From: Brevibacillus ruminantium
Lineage (GTDB): Bacteria; Bacillota; Bacilli; Brevibacillales; Brevibacillaceae
Reading direction: 5' to 3'
NCBI RefSeq assembly: GCF_023746555.1
Contig: NZ_CP098755.1
Span: forward strand, 3,670,501 to 3,734,500
Length of the DNA: 64,000 bases
The notes under the pieces were generated by a model. That model did no database searches and had not been told where the DNA came from. It saw only the letters and a list, made by a program, of their open reading frames with translations. Below, piece after piece: positions 44,283 to 55,259 of this stretch. Each line of letters starts with the position of its first letter. The first letter of the stretch is position 1. A program made the translations under genes and the position numbers.

Positions 44283-45674
44283 TTATTTCTCCAGTTGATC
44301 TGCTAACCAGCGCGCTGATTTCCAAATATCTCCTGCACCCATTGTCAGCACGAGATCCCCCGGCTTCAGAGACTGGACAAGATGATCCTGCACCAGTTCC
44401 TTTGTGGGGATATACTGCGCGCGGGGATGACTGTTCGTACGGATTTTCTCCACCAGAACTTCTGCTGTCACACCTTCAATCCGCGCTTCGCCTGCTGGCG
44501 AATAGATATCTGTAATAATGACCTCGTCTGCTTCCCCGAAGGCTCTGCTAAACTCGTCCATGAGGAAGAAGGTACGTGTGTAGCGTTGGGGCTGGAAAAC
44601 CGCGATAACGCGACGTCCTGATGCTCTCGCTCCGTTCAGGGTCGCCATGATTTCCGTTGGGTGGTGCGCGTAGTCATCGACTACCAATATGTCGCGCGCT
44701 TCGCCAATTATCTGGAAACGGCGTTTTGCTCCGCTAAATGTGAGAAAGGCGGCAGCAATCTGATTAAAGCTGAGGCCAGCCTCCAGGCAAACGACAATCG
44801 CAGCCAGAGCGTTGGAAATATTATGAGTCCCCGGCACATAGAGGGTCAGTTCCCCCAACCGTACATCTTGATGATAGACCTGGCATCGGGTCTGCCGGTC
44901 ACCGCAAACGATATCCCTGGCGCAGAAATCAGCGTTGTCGATGTACGCGGGTTGAATCGCATAGGTTACTACGCCCTCCGAAACGCCTTCCATCAATTCA
45001 CGAATATGTTCATCATCCAGAGAGAGAATCGCTTTCCCCCCCGGCTTCAAATGACTGAGGAATTTGGCATACGCTCGCTTCAGGTTGGCAAAATTCCCGT
45101 CAAAATGCTCCAGATGATCGGGCTCGATATTGGTTACCACTTCATAGACGGGCTGGTATTCCAGAAACGAGCCGTCGCTTTCGTCTGCTTCCGCGATGAC
45201 AAAGTCACTTTTTCCCGCTTTTGCATTGGTCCCTGCACTCATCAGCTCACCGCCGATAATAAACGTGGGATCAACACCGCAGACTTCCAGCACATGTGCA
45301 ATCATAGACGTTGTCGTAGTTTTCCCATGGGCGCCCGCAACAGCTACCCCTGTCCGCTCATTTAAAATACTGGCCAACATCTTGGAGCGATGCATCACCG
45401 GAATCCCTAATTCCATTGCTGCTATCACTTCGGGATTATCCGGTGAAATACTCGTGGAATACACTAATTTATCGCACCCTCTGACATGTGATGCGTCATG
45501 CCCTATATGCACGATGGCTCCTCGCTGTTCCAGTTTTCTCGCAAGGTCGTTCATGGCGACATCGGAGCCGGTTACCTTGTATCCAAGGTCGATCAAGACG
45601 CGGGCAATGGCACTCATACCATAACCGCCTATACCCACAAAGTGGACGTGTTGGGCCTGATCCACCCTATTCAC
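44283..45674 (-). CDS. murC: UDP-N-acetylmuramate--L-alanine ligase
   Basis: MurC adds the first amino acid of the peptidoglycan stem. The 463-residue Mur ligase has [14 protein letters not shown] (11-24), the ATP loop [13 protein letters not shown] (about 111-123), the central Glu/His segments ([20 protein letters not shown]) and the C-terminal [10 protein letters not shown]. Overlaps folC by 8 nt. Not beside folC in B. subtilis. Confidence 0.97.
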   Translation of the reverse strand: MNRVDQAQHVHFVGIGGYGMSAIARVLIDLGYKVTGSDVAMNDLARKLEQRGAIVHIGHDASHVRGCDKLVYSTSISPDNPEVIAAMELGIPVMHRSKMLASILNERTGVAVAGAHGKTTTTSMIAHVLEVCGVDPTFIIGGELMSAGTNAKAGKSDFVIAEADESDGSFLEYQPVYEVVTNIEPDHLEHFDGNFANLKRAYAKFLSHLKPGGKAILSLDDEHIRELMEGVSEGVVTYAIQPAYIDNADFCARDIVCGDRQTRCQVYHQDVRLGELTLYVPGTHNISNALAAIVVCLEAGLSFNQIAAAFLTFSGAKRRFQIIGEARDILVVDDYAHHPTEIMATLNGARASGRRVIAVFQPQRYTRTFFLMDEFSRAFGEADEVIITDIYSPAGEARIEGVTAEVLVEKIRTNSHPRAQYIPTKELVQDHLVQSLKPGDLVLTMGAGDIWKSARWLADQLEK

Positions 45675-47037
45675 CTGCCTCTTCTACAGTAGTGGGAAAG
45701 AATGTACGCACTTGGGCGATGAAATAGAGCGAACCGCAGACAACCAACCAGTCGTCGCCGTTTGCTGTTCGGTTGTCCTCCACCCAAGAAGCAATAAACT
45801 GCCGCCAGTCGGAGACAAGTTCCATTTGCTCCTCGTCCCAGCCACCCGTCAAGAATGCGTCATACAGATGACTGGTTTCCGCTGCGCGAGGGAAGTCAAA
45901 CGATGTCAGTCGAACGGTTTCTACTTTTGTCTGCAATCCTCTCAGCGCTTGTGCCATGCTCGACAGCGGTTTGTCAGCCAGCCCGGAAAACAGCACATGT
46001 AGGCGTGTGCCGGGCGATGCCAAGCTGTTCAAGCTGGCAACCAGCGCTTCAATTCCTTCCTGATTATGTGCCCCATCCAGCAAGACCATTGGCCGCTCTG
46101 AGACTACCTCTAGACGTCCCGGCCAGCGAGTTTGTTGCAAGCCTCTCGCAATTTCTTTTTCCTCCAGGAGATAAGAGAAGAACTCTCGCAGTACGTCGAT
46201 AGTCATTAGAGCAAGAGCTGCATTTTCTGCCTGATGCGGGCCGTTCAGGGAAAGACGGTAATCTGTTTCCCCACGCCTGAACAGGCTGCGGTAGCGAATG
46301 ACCTGCTCTCCCACATGCTCCTGAAGCTGCTCCACTTCAAATTGTGAACCTATGCGGTACACAGTACTGCGCGACCGGTCAGCCGCCTCCTGAAGGACGG
46401 CAAGTACCTCTTCCCGTTTTTCACCGGTAATCACAGGAACACCCGGTTTGATGATCCCCGCCTTTTCCCGGGCAATCTCTGCCAAACTTCCTCCCAACAC
46501 GTCCATGTGATCCATTCCTATGTTCGTGATGACCGTGGCAATCGGGATAACGACGTTGGTCGAGTCAAGCCGTCCTCCCAATCCCGTTTCCCAGACCACA
46601 ACTGCCGGTCTCGTGACATTGGCAAAATACAGGATAGCGATCAACGTGATCACTTCAAATTCAGTTGGAGAGCCGTAAGCCGTTTCTGACTCACAGCGCT
46701 CAACCAACTGCTTTGCCTCCCTGACCAAATCTACCAGGTGATCTTCTGGTATCATCGCTCCGTTGTAGCGGATTCTTTCCCGGAAATCGATCAGATAAGG
46801 AGAAGTAAACGTACCCACGCTGTACCCCGCCTCTAACAGCATCTGACTGATATAGGAACAGGTTGACCCTTTCCCGTTCGTGCCAGCAACGTGAACAAAA
46901 GCCAGTCGGCGCTCAGGATGGCCTACCTGCTGCAGCATCCACTTTATCCGCTCCAGTCCTGGTCTTTGTCCGAACCGAAGCAATCCGTGGAGCCAGTCTA
47001 ATGCTTCTTTGTACGCACCCATACCTTCAGTTTTCAT
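45667..47037 (-). CDS. folC: Folylpolyglutamate/dihydrofolate synthase
   Basis: FolC adds glutamates to folates. The roughly 456-residue product has the P-loop [14 protein letters not shown], the omega-loop region [12 protein letters not shown] and [20 protein letters not shown] lies in the C-terminal domain. The ATG at 47035-47037 has GGAG 9 nt upstream; a TTG seven codons earlier is a weaker option. Follows valS by 42 nt as in B. subtilis. Confidence 0.96.
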   Translation of the reverse strand: MKTEGMGAYKEALDWLHGLLRFGQRPGLERIKWMLQQVGHPERRLAFVHVAGTNGKGSTCSYISQMLLEAGYSVGTFTSPYLIDFRERIRYNGAMIPEDHLVDLVREAKQLVERCESETAYGSPTEFEVITLIAILYFANVTRPAVVVWETGLGGRLDSTNVVIPIATVITNIGMDHMDVLGGSLAEIAREKAGIIKPGVPVITGEKREEVLAVLQEAADRSRSTVYRIGSQFEVEQLQEHVGEQVIRYRSLFRRGETDYRLSLNGPHQAENAALALMTIDVLREFFSYLLEEKEIARGLQQTRWPGRLEVVSERPMVLLDGAHNQEGIEALVASLNSLASPGTRLHVLFSGLADKPLSSMAQALRGLQTKVETVRLTSFDFPRAAETSHLYDAFLTGGWDEEQMELVSDWRQFIASWVEDNRTANGDDWLVVCGSLYFIAQVRTFFPTTVEEAGE

Positions 47038-47079
47038 GCCGCATTGCTCCATTCTCAAATTATGCAGGGGGACGACAAA

Positions 47080-49755
47080 TCATTCGCCTTTTAACTCTGA
47101 TAAACGAGCCTTAACTTTATCCCGTTTTTCCATGTATCCAGCCATTTTGGCGCGTTCCTCTGCAACTACTTTTTCCGGAGCCTTAGCCATGAAGCCCGGA
47201 TTGTTCAGCTTCTTCTCGATTCGTTCCACTTCACTGTGAAGAGTTGCCAGCTCTTTTTCAAGACGCTTCACTTCTTGCTCCAAATCGATCAGACCCGCCA
47301 GCGGCAAGAACAGCTCAGCTCCCGAAACGACTGCTGACATGGCCTTATCCGGTGTTTGCAGCTGTTCACTGATCTCCAATCTCTCCGGGTTGCAGAAACG
47401 AATCAGGTACTCTTCGCCGCGCTTCAGACGCGCCAGTGTAGCCTCGTCGCCCGGCTTGATCAACAGCTCAATTTTCTTGGACATCGGCACGTTCACTTCC
47501 GCACGGATATTGCGCACATTGCGGATCACCTCGACGAGCAGATCCATTTCTGCTTCGGCATCAGGGAAGATCCACTGTTCATTCGCCGTTGGCCACTTTG
47601 CAATCGTAATGCTCTCCCCTTCATGCGGAAGCGCATGCCAGATTTCTTCGGTCATGAACGGCATAAACGGATGCAAGAGACGGAGCGTTTGATCCAGAAC
47701 GGTTACCAGAACCGATTGGGTTGTCTTCTTCGCAGCATCGTCGGCACCATACAATGGGATCTTCGCCATCTCAATGTACCAGTCGCACAGATCATCCCAA
47801 ATGAAGTTGTAGAGCACACGTCCCGCTTCGCCAAATTCAAACAGATCCATCAAACGGGTCACATCTTTGATCGTGTTCTGGAGGCGGGAGAGAATCCATT
47901 TGTCAGGTGTGGAAAGATTGCCGCTCAGATCAATGTCTTCATAACGGAAATTCGCCATGTTCATCAACGCAAAACGGGAAGCATTCCAGATTTTATTGGC
48001 AAAGTTGCGGTTGGACTCAACCTTTTCCCAGTAGAAACGCTGGTCATTCCCCGGTGAATTGCCCGTAGCGAGCGTAAAGCGCAGTGCGTCCGCTCCGTAT
48101 TTTTCAATGACCTCCATCGGGTCTACGCCGTTGCCCAGTGATTTGGACATTTTCCGTCCCTCGGAATCCCGAATAATTCCGTGGATCAGTACGGTTTCAA
48201 ACGGATTTTTTCCGGTAAACTCCAGTCCGCTGAAAATCATCCGCGCTACCCAGAAGAAGATAATGTCATATCCGGTCACGAGTACATTGGTCGGATAGAA
48301 ATACTTCATGTCCTCTGTCTCTTCCGGCCAGCCCAGGGTTGAAAACGGCCAGAGACCGGATGAGAACCACGTATCCAGCACATCGGTATCCTGCTCCAGC
48401 TTGTGGCTATGACAATGCGGGCACTCGCCTACGTCCTCGCGGGAGACGATGGTTTCCCCGCAGTCCTGGCAATACCAGGCCGGAATCCGATGTCCCCACC
48501 AAAGCTGACGAGAGATACACCAATCGCGAATGTTTTCGATCCAGCGCAGGTAGTTGGTTTTAAAACGCTCCGGAACAAATTTGACACTCTCTTCGCTGTA
48601 TGCGTTGGCTAGCGCTGCATCGGCCAGCGGCTGCATTTTTACAAACCATTGTGTCGACAGATACGGCTCTACGACCGCATCACTGCGCTCACTGTGGCCA
48701 ACCTGGTGAATATGCTCTTCGATTTTGAACATGACACCTTGCTCTGTCAGATCCCCAATAATCTGCTTGCGGCATGCAAAGCGGTCGAGCCCTTTGTATC
48801 CGGCTGCATTTTCGTTCATGGTTCCGGATTCGTCCATCACGACAATTTGCGGGAGGTTATGTCTTTGCCCCAGCTCAAAGTCGTTGGGATCGTGCGCCGG
48901 TGTGATTTTTACTGCACCCGAACCAAACTCCGGATCGACATAATCATCTGCGACGATCGGAATCTCGCGTCCGACGATGGGCAGGATAACGGTCTTGCCG
49001 ACGAGGTGCTTGTAGCGCTCGTCCTCCGGATGAACAGCTACGGCCGTGTCACCCAGCATGGTTTCCGGACGAGTGGTTGCTACTTCGATATAGCCGGTTC
49101 CGTCAGACAGCGGGTAGCGCATATGGTGCAGGGCACCTTTTACTTCTTTGTAAATGACTTCAATATCCGAGAGAGCTGTGCGAGCAGCAGGGTCCCAGTT
49201 GATGATCCGGTTTCCGCGGTAGATCAGCCCTTTTTCATAGAGACGGACAAACACTTCACGCACAGCGCGGGAAAGTCCCTCATCCATCGTAAAACGCTCG
49301 CGGGAATAGTCCAGAGCCAGACCAAGTTTTTCCCATTGCTCCCGGATATGCTCGGCATAGATATGCTTCCATTCCCATACCTTTTCCAGAAACTTTTCAC
49401 GCCCCAGCTCGTGACGGGAGATGCCTTCTTCACGCAGTGTTGCCTCTACACGGGCCTGTGTTGCGATTCCTGCATGGTCCATTCCCGGTAAAAACAATGT
49501 ACTGTAGCCCTGCATCCGCTTCGTCCGGGTGATGATATCCTGCAGCGTTGTGTCCAGTGCATGACCCAGATGCAGCTTGCCCGTTACATTCGGGGGCGGA
49601 ATCACAATCGTGAACGGACGTTTTTCCGGGTCTCTCTCCGCCTTGAAAAACTGGCGATCCATCCAGTACTTATACCACTTGGATTCGGCTGCTTTGGGAT
49701 CGTAGTTCTTCGGCAGCAGTTGGTCAATGTCATTGGTTGCTTGTTGGTTTGACAT
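47080..49755 (-). CDS. valS: Valyl-tRNA synthetase
   Basis: The 891-residue class Ia synthetase has the HIGH-type motif (HLGH at 62-65 in [14 protein letters not shown]), the CP1 editing domain ([20 protein letters not shown]), a CxxC pair in the zinc-like segment ([20 protein letters not shown]), KMSKS (about 530) and a C-terminal coiled-coil arm (about 825-890) that is typical for ValRS. Expression is controlled by the T-box leader upstream. Confidence 0.98.
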   Translation of the reverse strand: MSNQQATNDIDQLLPKNYDPKAAESKWYKYWMDRQFFKAERDPEKRPFTIVIPPPNVTGKLHLGHALDTTLQDIITRTKRMQGYSTLFLPGMDHAGIATQARVEATLREEGISRHELGREKFLEKVWEWKHIYAEHIREQWEKLGLALDYSRERFTMDEGLSRAVREVFVRLYEKGLIYRGNRIINWDPAARTALSDIEVIYKEVKGALHHMRYPLSDGTGYIEVATTRPETMLGDTAVAVHPEDERYKHLVGKTVILPIVGREIPIVADDYVDPEFGSGAVKITPAHDPNDFELGQRHNLPQIVVMDESGTMNENAAGYKGLDRFACRKQIIGDLTEQGVMFKIEEHIHQVGHSERSDAVVEPYLSTQWFVKMQPLADAALANAYSEESVKFVPERFKTNYLRWIENIRDWCISRQLWWGHRIPAWYCQDCGETIVSREDVGECPHCHSHKLEQDTDVLDTWFSSGLWPFSTLGWPEETEDMKYFYPTNVLVTGYDIIFFWVARMIFSGLEFTGKNPFETVLIHGIIRDSEGRKMSKSLGNGVDPMEVIEKYGADALRFTLATGNSPGNDQRFYWEKVESNRNFANKIWNASRFALMNMANFRYEDIDLSGNLSTPDKWILSRLQNTIKDVTRLMDLFEFGEAGRVLYNFIWDDLCDWYIEMAKIPLYGADDAAKKTTQSVLVTVLDQTLRLLHPFMPFMTEEIWHALPHEGESITIAKWPTANEQWIFPDAEAEMDLLVEVIRNVRNIRAEVNVPMSKKIELLIKPGDEATLARLKRGEEYLIRFCNPERLEISEQLQTPDKAMSAVVSGAELFLPLAGLIDLEQEVKRLEKELATLHSEVERIEKKLNNPGFMAKAPEKVVAEERAKMAGYMEKRDKVKARLSELKGE

Positions 49756-50098
49756 AACGTAGCCTCCTTCGGAAAATAAAAAAACCTTTCATCTCAAAGG
49801 ACGAAAGGATTGTTTCGCGGTACCACCTTTGTTAGCGCTGTTTTGTGTAAAAGTACCGAGCAGCGCTCACTTAGACAGGATAACGGTTGTAAACCGGTCG
49901 CGGCTACAGCTTTTCGCTCTCACCGAAACAACTCCCGGGCGACCTTCGATCAGTCCCGTCCTTAGAGAATCTCGCAGCTTTTGATTCTCCCTCTCTGCCA
50001 AGGCGTCTTGATCTACTCTTCCCGTTCATGGTTCATTGCTTTTTAGAAGTGGTCATTTCATCGTACATATTATATACAATCGAGGCTCAGCCCGTCAA
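49756..50098 (-). promoter_or_regulatory. valS promoter and T-box leader
   Basis: This 350-nt gap between valS and the STAS gene holds a promoter (TTGACG at 50093-50098, 18-nt spacer, TATAAT at 50069-50074) and a T-box riboswitch. The T-box AGGTGGTACCGCG is at 49816-49828. Uncharged tRNA would stabilise the antiterminator against the terminator at 49778-49808. A GTC in AAGGTCGCC (about 49945) is a candidate valine specifier. The stem I region spans about 49940-50030. Confidence 0.9.
49778..49808 (-). terminator. Attenuator of the valS T-box
   Basis: Minus strand CCTTTCGTC and GATGAAAGG arms (one G-T pair), loop of 6 nt, then seven T. Confidence 0.87.
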
Positions 50099-50108
50099 AC
50101 CCGCTTTC

Positions 50109-50420
50109 TTATGCTTGTTTCAACGAGATGCCAAGTGCTTCCGCAAAACCCAACACGTGCAGAATATCCAGGATTTCTTCCCGTACATTGATAATCTCAA
50201 CTTGTTTTCCCAGGGAAATCAATTCTTTTGTCGTGAAAAAGAGTTGGCCGATCCCGGAAGAATCCACGAAAGTCACACCGTGAAAATCAACGACGACAGA
50301 ACCGTTCCGTTCTCCGTATTCTCTCAGCAGATCTCCGACTTTATCCCCGACAGCCATATCCAATTCACCGGTAAAATACAGAGTGGCCTGGTCGTTGTTT
50401 TCTATTGCCCGGAAGTCCAT
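50109..50420 (-). CDS. STAS-domain anti-anti-sigma-type protein
   Basis: The 103-residue protein is a single STAS domain like SpoIIAA/RsbV. The phospho-acceptor region FVDSSGIGQLFF carries Ser54/Ser55, and the preceding SVVVDFHGV strand fits the fold. The ATG at 50418-50420 lies 7 nt after GGAG; an ATG two codons earlier is too close. With the HATPase protein and PP2C phosphatase upstream it completes a partner-switching module. Its binding partner could be the adjacent kinase. Confidence 0.9.
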   Translation of the reverse strand: MDFRAIENNDQATLYFTGELDMAVGDKVGDLLREYGERNGSVVVDFHGVTFVDSSGIGQLFFTTKELISLGKQVEIINVREEILDILHVLGFAEALGISLKQA

Positions 50421-50512
50421 GTACATACTCCTCTCATGCTTCATATCTTACCTTATCCACAACGATCACATTTTTTCAAGTACCCGCTCGCCGCTTTTTC
50501 CAAACATCGGCA

Positions 50513-51742
50513 TTATATAATAGCGGTTTCCAGTACGAACTTGTTACCCGTAGTCGAGGTACCGATGCACAAGCGGTCAGAGAACTGCAGCATGACATGA
50601 AATCCCGCCCCCAGAGAATGCTTGCTCGAATAACCATGTCTAAGTGTTGCCCGCGGAAGCTCTTCCAAAAGGATGCCCTGCCCTTGATCATGTACGATGA
50701 CGCGCAGCACCTTTTCCTCCGGGGAGATATGAATCGTAACCGTTCCCCCTGCTCCATGCTTGATGGTGTTGGTAGCTGCTTCGTTGACGGCTACGAGGAA
50801 TTGCAGACTTCGCCTTTCAACGATCCCGAGATCAGACAAGAATTGCTTGCACACGGACCGCAGCCCGGAAAGTTCACCTGCTGAGCGGATTTTCAACGTC
50901 GCCACTTTTTGCCCGCTCGTGGCCAGTTCCACCATTTCTGCATCTGTCAGCAAGACGAGCTTGTCTTGTGTAACGGCCATCAGCACCTGCTTGTAAAGCT
51001 CCCATTCCTTACGCTGCCGTGCTCGCTCCTCAGCGATCGCTTCTGTTACGTCAATCAAGGCGAGTCCACAGGTCTGATCTGGCAAGGGGGAGGCGTACAG
51101 CTCGTACATCTTGCTTCCATCCCCTGAGATCAACTGCTCGCGAACGGAAGCGCCCTTTTTCACTGCTTCCCAGGCTACACGCTCAAGATCACCTTCCAGC
51201 GGTTCCTCTGTTCGCTTTGCGCCAATCGGTCGGATCACACCATTTTCCATCACATATAGATAAATGGATTGAACCTGCCTTAGAATGGAAAGCTTCTGCA
51301 GTTCCTCCCGTATCAAGCGGTGGCGTTCGTCTTCTACGTCTTTAAGTTCAGTCAGCCATTCGTTGGGAAGATTCTCGCCGCTGTGATGCCATTGGAGGAA
51401 TTCCTCCATGAGCAATCGCTGCAGCACCTCATCCCTGCGGAATACTTTCGTGATATCCACAACGTAATAATGCACATCCCGGATCCCTTGAAAAGCACTG
51501 CCGAGGATGCGAAAATCGCTGGCCAGCTCGACCTCAACCGAGTCAGCGAGTGTGTGGTCTGCGCAGTAAAGACCAACCGCAGTTCGACTGATCGCTCTCA
51601 TTTCTGCCACAACTGTCTGACCCGAAGACAGCTTTACACGTACTTTTCGCGCCGGGATCACTTTTTCGACAACTCCTGCCCGCAATGCATGTACGCAGTT
51701 TTGGCAAGCAGGATTTTGTGGACACTCCTCACACAACATCAT
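50513..51742 (-). CDS. RsbW-like HATPase regulator with N-terminal Cys4 motif
   Basis: The 409-residue protein ends in a GHKL ATPase domain (about 290-409) of the anti-sigma-kinase type: NEAATNTIKHG (N box), DQGQGI (G1) and GAGF (G2). Upstream, about 25-105 resembles PilZ (VRVKLSSGQTVVAEMRAISR), about 155-245 looks PAS/GAF-like, followed by a helix (TEAIAEERARQRKEWELYKQ). The N-terminus CEECPQNPACQNC holds four Cys (4, 7, 13, 16), CX2CX5CX2C, a possible metal site. Its likely substrate is the STAS protein 92 nt downstream. It overlaps the phosphatase gene by 14 nt; AGGAGG precedes its ATG. Confidence 0.82.
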   Translation of the reverse strand: MMLCEECPQNPACQNCVHALRAGVVEKVIPARKVRVKLSSGQTVVAEMRAISRTAVGLYCADHTLADSVEVELASDFRILGSAFQGIRDVHYYVVDITKVFRRDEVLQRLLMEEFLQWHHSGENLPNEWLTELKDVEDERHRLIREELQKLSILRQVQSIYLYVMENGVIRPIGAKRTEEPLEGDLERVAWEAVKKGASVREQLISGDGSKMYELYASPLPDQTCGLALIDVTEAIAEERARQRKEWELYKQVLMAVTQDKLVLLTDAEMVELATSGQKVATLKIRSAGELSGLRSVCKQFLSDLGIVERRSLQFLVAVNEAATNTIKHGAGGTVTIHISPEEKVLRVIVHDQGQGILLEELPRATLRHGYSSKHSLGAGFHVMLQFSDRLCIGTSTTGNKFVLETAII

Positions 51743-53846
51743 CGATTACAGCCTCCTGTTCCGTACCTGTTTGAAACCTCAGGATTAACAGGGAAATATC
51801 ATCGGACTGCATGACTTCTCTGGTTTTCGTCCAGATAAAGTTTTCTACGATGGCAATACTGTCATGCTCATTTGACATGAGACCTGAGTCGATCAACTGT
51901 GAATAATAATCCAGCCATGTCTGCAGGTATCGATTCGAATCTTTCCTGTCCATATCCAGTAGACCGTCTGTATAGGCAATCAACATCCCGTTTTCAACTA
52001 ACGAAACGGTCTCTCTCTCGTACTGGCTGTCCGGAAGCAGTCCGAGTCCCACCCCCCCGCAGCACGGCAACAGACTTGCACCTGCCTCTGTGAGATACAT
52101 GGGCTGTGGATGTCCGGCACGGCTGAGCATCAAGCAATGCTCTCTGGCATCGTACACGGCAACGAGCATCGTGATGAAGGATCTCGTTTTAATCAGATCT
52201 TCATAGAGCAGCGCATTCAATCTGTGCAAAATGACATCCGGCTCCCAGCAGGTCTGGATTACGGCTCGCAGCGCACTGCGAATGCCTGTGGTCATCAGAC
52301 TGGCTGGCAGACCATGCCCAGAAACATCGGCGACGACAAAACAGGTGTAGCGATCATTCAGCGTCAAATAATCGACATAATCGCCCCCAATATAGGTGTA
52401 CGGCAGGAAAATGGCTTCCGCCTGAAGCTTCGGAAGTTCAAGTCTGGCACTGGGCGTCAGCATTCGCTGGATACGCTGTGCCAACTCCATTTCCTGTTCC
52501 ATCAATCGCAGCTCAATCAGTTGATTTTCCTGTAAACAGCGAAGGATCAAGCCCCGGACATTGACCGTCAGCAACTGAAAAAAGGATTGCTCCAGCAACA
52601 ATTCTTCCCCATCCTCTGTTGTGCTTTTGGCCATCAACACAACATAGCGAGGGACCAACGGTGAATCCTGCTGCTCATCTATTACGATTCTCTCTGAAAT
52701 AACACGCTTGGCATAGGAATGCTCCTCATCCCCCCGAACCACCTCGTAGTATACGACACCATCCCTAGATTCCAGCGAGAGACTCAAATAGACCAGGTTG
52801 TCCATGTTGGCAAACCAGACATCTATCAATTCTTCAATGACTTGCTGCAAATTTTCGTAACTGACTTCTCGCAAACTCTGTTCATTGCTTGCCAACAACA
52901 GCTTTTCATAGGTTTGCTTCACTCCCAGCATGTGCGAGAGTTGATAGTTCTTTTTTTGAATCTGTTCCATTTGTTCCGAAAATTTTTTCTCCAGACTGCC
53001 TGCTGTTCCAAGGGTCTGTCGTATCAGAGACTGGTTCCTTTGTTTGGTCAGATACAGTCTCAGTACCGTAATCGCAGTTGCAATTCCGATACCACTGAGA
53101 TAGACCAAGGAATCGGTCCAGGTCAACATGGCTACTACTTCCAATAAGAGCAGCACCTGCATGGCGTTGGAATCCAGGATACTGAATTGGAGCTGTTCAT
53201 GCAAATAGCTGTGCTCGTTCATGACCTCCCCTTTTGTCCGCAGGCGCGGGAAACGGAGATGGGCGCGAATCAGCACGATGAGCGCCGGTATTCCCGCAAT
53301 CGCAAGGAAAGCTGGCGGCAAAAAAGGCTCCAGCGTCGCGAGTAAAATGATCAGCAGCGTAGATACCAGCATCTCAGTCTTATTTTCCATCTGTTTTCCG
53401 GCAATCTGCCTGGTGGCCAGAAAAACGGTTGTCCACGGGACTAGCAGCAGCATTCCCGTTAATACATGAAGGAAAGTAAGCATCAGTACCCTATGCTCAG
53501 GAGACAACACGATCGTGTGAGCTGTGGCTGCATAGATCGCCAGGAACGTCAAAGAGTCCAGGATGCTTTTCCACTGATCATAGTAGATATGTGGAGCCAG
53601 TGGAAATACATGCAAGGACATCAGAAAAAAGAGGTAAAACAAAATATCAAATGGCGAACTGACAATCCGCATCAGCGACTCCGGTTGATTTCCCATCAAA
53701 TGGGCAAAACTCCAGGCAATCAATCCAGCGCCTTGTAAAAAGGATATATCGTACCATCGTTTGATGGATACCAATTGACGGGAGAGCAGCAAGATATATA
53801 CACCCGCGCCAATCCCACATGCGTGAAGAACTGTGTACCAGACCAT
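51729..53846 (-). CDS. Membrane PP2C (SpoIIE/RsbU-type) phosphatase
   Basis: The 705-residue protein has about seven transmembrane segments in residues 1-205, a coiled coil (about 275-300, KKFSEQMEQIQKKNYQLSHM), a GAF-like region (about 305-440) and a C-terminal PP2C SpoIIE domain (about 470-700) with the metal-binding IGGDYVDY, VADVSGHGLPASL and AYTDGLLD motifs. It would dephosphorylate the STAS partner in response to a membrane or cytoplasmic signal. First gene of the three-gene module. Confidence 0.9.
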   Translation of the reverse strand: MVWYTVLHACGIGAGVYILLLSRQLVSIKRWYDISFLQGAGLIAWSFAHLMGNQPESLMRIVSSPFDILFYLFFLMSLHVFPLAPHIYYDQWKSILDSLTFLAIYAATAHTIVLSPEHRVLMLTFLHVLTGMLLLVPWTTVFLATRQIAGKQMENKTEMLVSTLLIILLATLEPFLPPAFLAIAGIPALIVLIRAHLRFPRLRTKGEVMNEHSYLHEQLQFSILDSNAMQVLLLLEVVAMLTWTDSLVYLSGIGIATAITVLRLYLTKQRNQSLIRQTLGTAGSLEKKFSEQMEQIQKKNYQLSHMLGVKQTYEKLLLASNEQSLREVSYENLQQVIEELIDVWFANMDNLVYLSLSLESRDGVVYYEVVRGDEEHSYAKRVISERIVIDEQQDSPLVPRYVVLMAKSTTEDGEELLLEQSFFQLLTVNVRGLILRCLQENQLIELRLMEQEMELAQRIQRMLTPSARLELPKLQAEAIFLPYTYIGGDYVDYLTLNDRYTCFVVADVSGHGLPASLMTTGIRSALRAVIQTCWEPDVILHRLNALLYEDLIKTRSFITMLVAVYDAREHCLMLSRAGHPQPMYLTEAGASLLPCCGGVGLGLLPDSQYERETVSLVENGMLIAYTDGLLDMDRKDSNRYLQTWLDYYSQLIDSGLMSNEHDSIAIVENFIWTKTREVMQSDDISLLILRFQTGTEQEAVIDDVV

Positions 53847-54027
53847 TAGGGATCACCTTTTTTGTACTCGTATGTCTTTCCCGCCTCTATAGTTTTTTCC
53901 CAAATCAGCATGCCGTCAAACGTTGTTTCTCATTATACCGTAACTCCCTGATTTCGAGCAGAGCGTTTCTGCACAATCCTGACACTGTCCCTTAGGTGAT
54001 GGCATATACTGCAATGAGGTGATTGTG

Positions 54028-54207
54028 ATGTCCCGGTGGAAATACCACCCTACTTTTTTGCGACTTAAATACGGCTGCAAGCAGATTCTACTGCCGCTGA
54101 TTGCTTTCCAGTTCTTCCGGACCATTATCTTCCCCACTTCGTTTGATGTGATTTTGCTCGGACTCCTGGCTCTCTTGTACGTTTCCATTACTTTGGACTG
54201 GATCTGA
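54028..54207 (+). CDS. Small membrane protein of unknown function
   Basis: A 59-residue ORF with GAGGTGATT 5 nt before the ATG at 54028-54030. The N-terminus is basic (SRWKYHPTFLRLKYGCK) and is followed by one or two hydrophobic segments (ILLPLIAFQFFRTII and VILLGLLALLYVSITL). CATATACT about 20 nt before the start resembles a sigma-E/K -10, so a sporulation gene is possible. Unlike its neighbours it is on the plus strand. Family not recognised. Confidence 0.65.
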   Translation: MSRWKYHPTFLRLKYGCKQILLPLIAFQFFRTIIFPTSFDVILLGLLALLYVSITLDWI

Positions 54208-54223
54208 GCATCCCTCTTTTCCA

Positions 54224-54256
54224 AAACAAAAAACGCCCCACTCGGTGAGACGTTTT
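54224..54256. terminator. Bidirectional terminator between the small membrane protein and the YsxE-like gene
   Basis: Nine-pair stem (ACGCCCCAC and GTGAGACGT with G-T pairs) and loop, with an A-run before and a T-run after. Confidence 0.8.
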
Positions 54257-54260
54257 TTGT

Positions 54261-55259
54261 CTAAAAGGCGCGCTGTATCCAGCGGTTCAAGCGAAGCAGC
54301 CGATCCATATCTTTCTCCAGCCGTTTGACTGCGTACAATTCACTCCACTCTTTCTTTTCCCCGTAATACAGCCCCACATCCCGCACGATTCGCTCAGGGT
54401 AGCTTAAAAAGGCGATGAGCAAGTTGGTCTCCTCTGAGCGTAACGGGAATATTTCCACATAACGCCGATACAGTTGACTAGCCCCGGCTTCATCACCGGC
54501 CAAGTGAAAATAGGTGCGGTAAAACTGGGTCAAATCGCGAGTAGGCGTATCAAAGACGGCACGGTCAAAATTGATCAAGCGGGCTTTGCCATTCCGGTCC
54601 GTCAGAACATGTGCGGGCTGGGGTGCCCCATGAATCAGCGAAAGGCGAAAGTGGGCGTGTGTCCGATGCCGCTCACGCCAATCACGCAAGAGCTTGATCG
54701 CAGACTCCGCCGTTTCTTTGACAAAAGCATGATTGGCCAGAAAGACGACATCAAACGGGGAAGGATAGAGTCGCTGGGCTGCCGTCTCCGCCGCTTTATC
54801 CACATACGAAAGAGACGTTTGCCATCTGTTTAGCATGGTGTCGATCAAGGGCTCAACCTGTCGCGGATCGTCAAAACGAAAATTCTGTGTCAAGTGATGC
54901 AGCTCCGCCAAACGCTCAACAACGGGTTGCGCCCACGCCATCGGTTTTTGTTGTTCTCTTCGACTTGCTGTCTGATGCCAGGGAGTCAGATAGTAAGTGG
55001 ATTGATCGCGATATACATAGGGTTCATCGTATTTGGTGTAAATAAAAGGAATAGCCCCCTCCCAGCCTTTTCGTTCCAGGTGACGCATCACCCCGCTGAC
55101 TAATTGCAAGCGTTGAGGAGGTACTTTTGTCTTTTTGCAGGCAAATGATCCGTAGGGGGTAATCGCTTTGTAAAGATTGGGGGCTTTAATGACCTCAACT
55201 GTCTGGGCAAACATGTCATATTCCTGAAACACCGGATAGATATCGTCAAAGCGTTTCAT
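54261..55259 (-). CDS. ysxE: YsxE/CotS-family protein with altered catalytic loop
   Basis: The 332-residue spore kinase-fold protein lies behind spoVID, where ysxE is in B. subtilis. The catalytic loop reads LIHGAPQPAHVL instead of HGDxxxxN, so the base Asp and the Asn are missing, while the metal-binding INFDRA retains Asp. It is probably a pseudokinase with a structural or scaffolding role in the coat. Its ATG overlaps the stop of the neighbouring paralogue by 4 nt. Confidence 0.8.
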   Translation of the reverse strand: MKRFDDIYPVFQEYDMFAQTVEVIKAPNLYKAITPYGSFACKKTKVPPQRLQLVSGVMRHLERKGWEGAIPFIYTKYDEPYVYRDQSTYYLTPWHQTASRREQQKPMAWAQPVVERLAELHHLTQNFRFDDPRQVEPLIDTMLNRWQTSLSYVDKAAETAAQRLYPSPFDVVFLANHAFVKETAESAIKLLRDWRERHRTHAHFRLSLIHGAPQPAHVLTDRNGKARLINFDRAVFDTPTRDLTQFYRTYFHLAGDEAGASQLYRRYVEIFPLRSEETNLLIAFLSYPERIVRDVGLYYGEKKEWSELYAVKRLEKDMDRLLRLNRWIQRAF

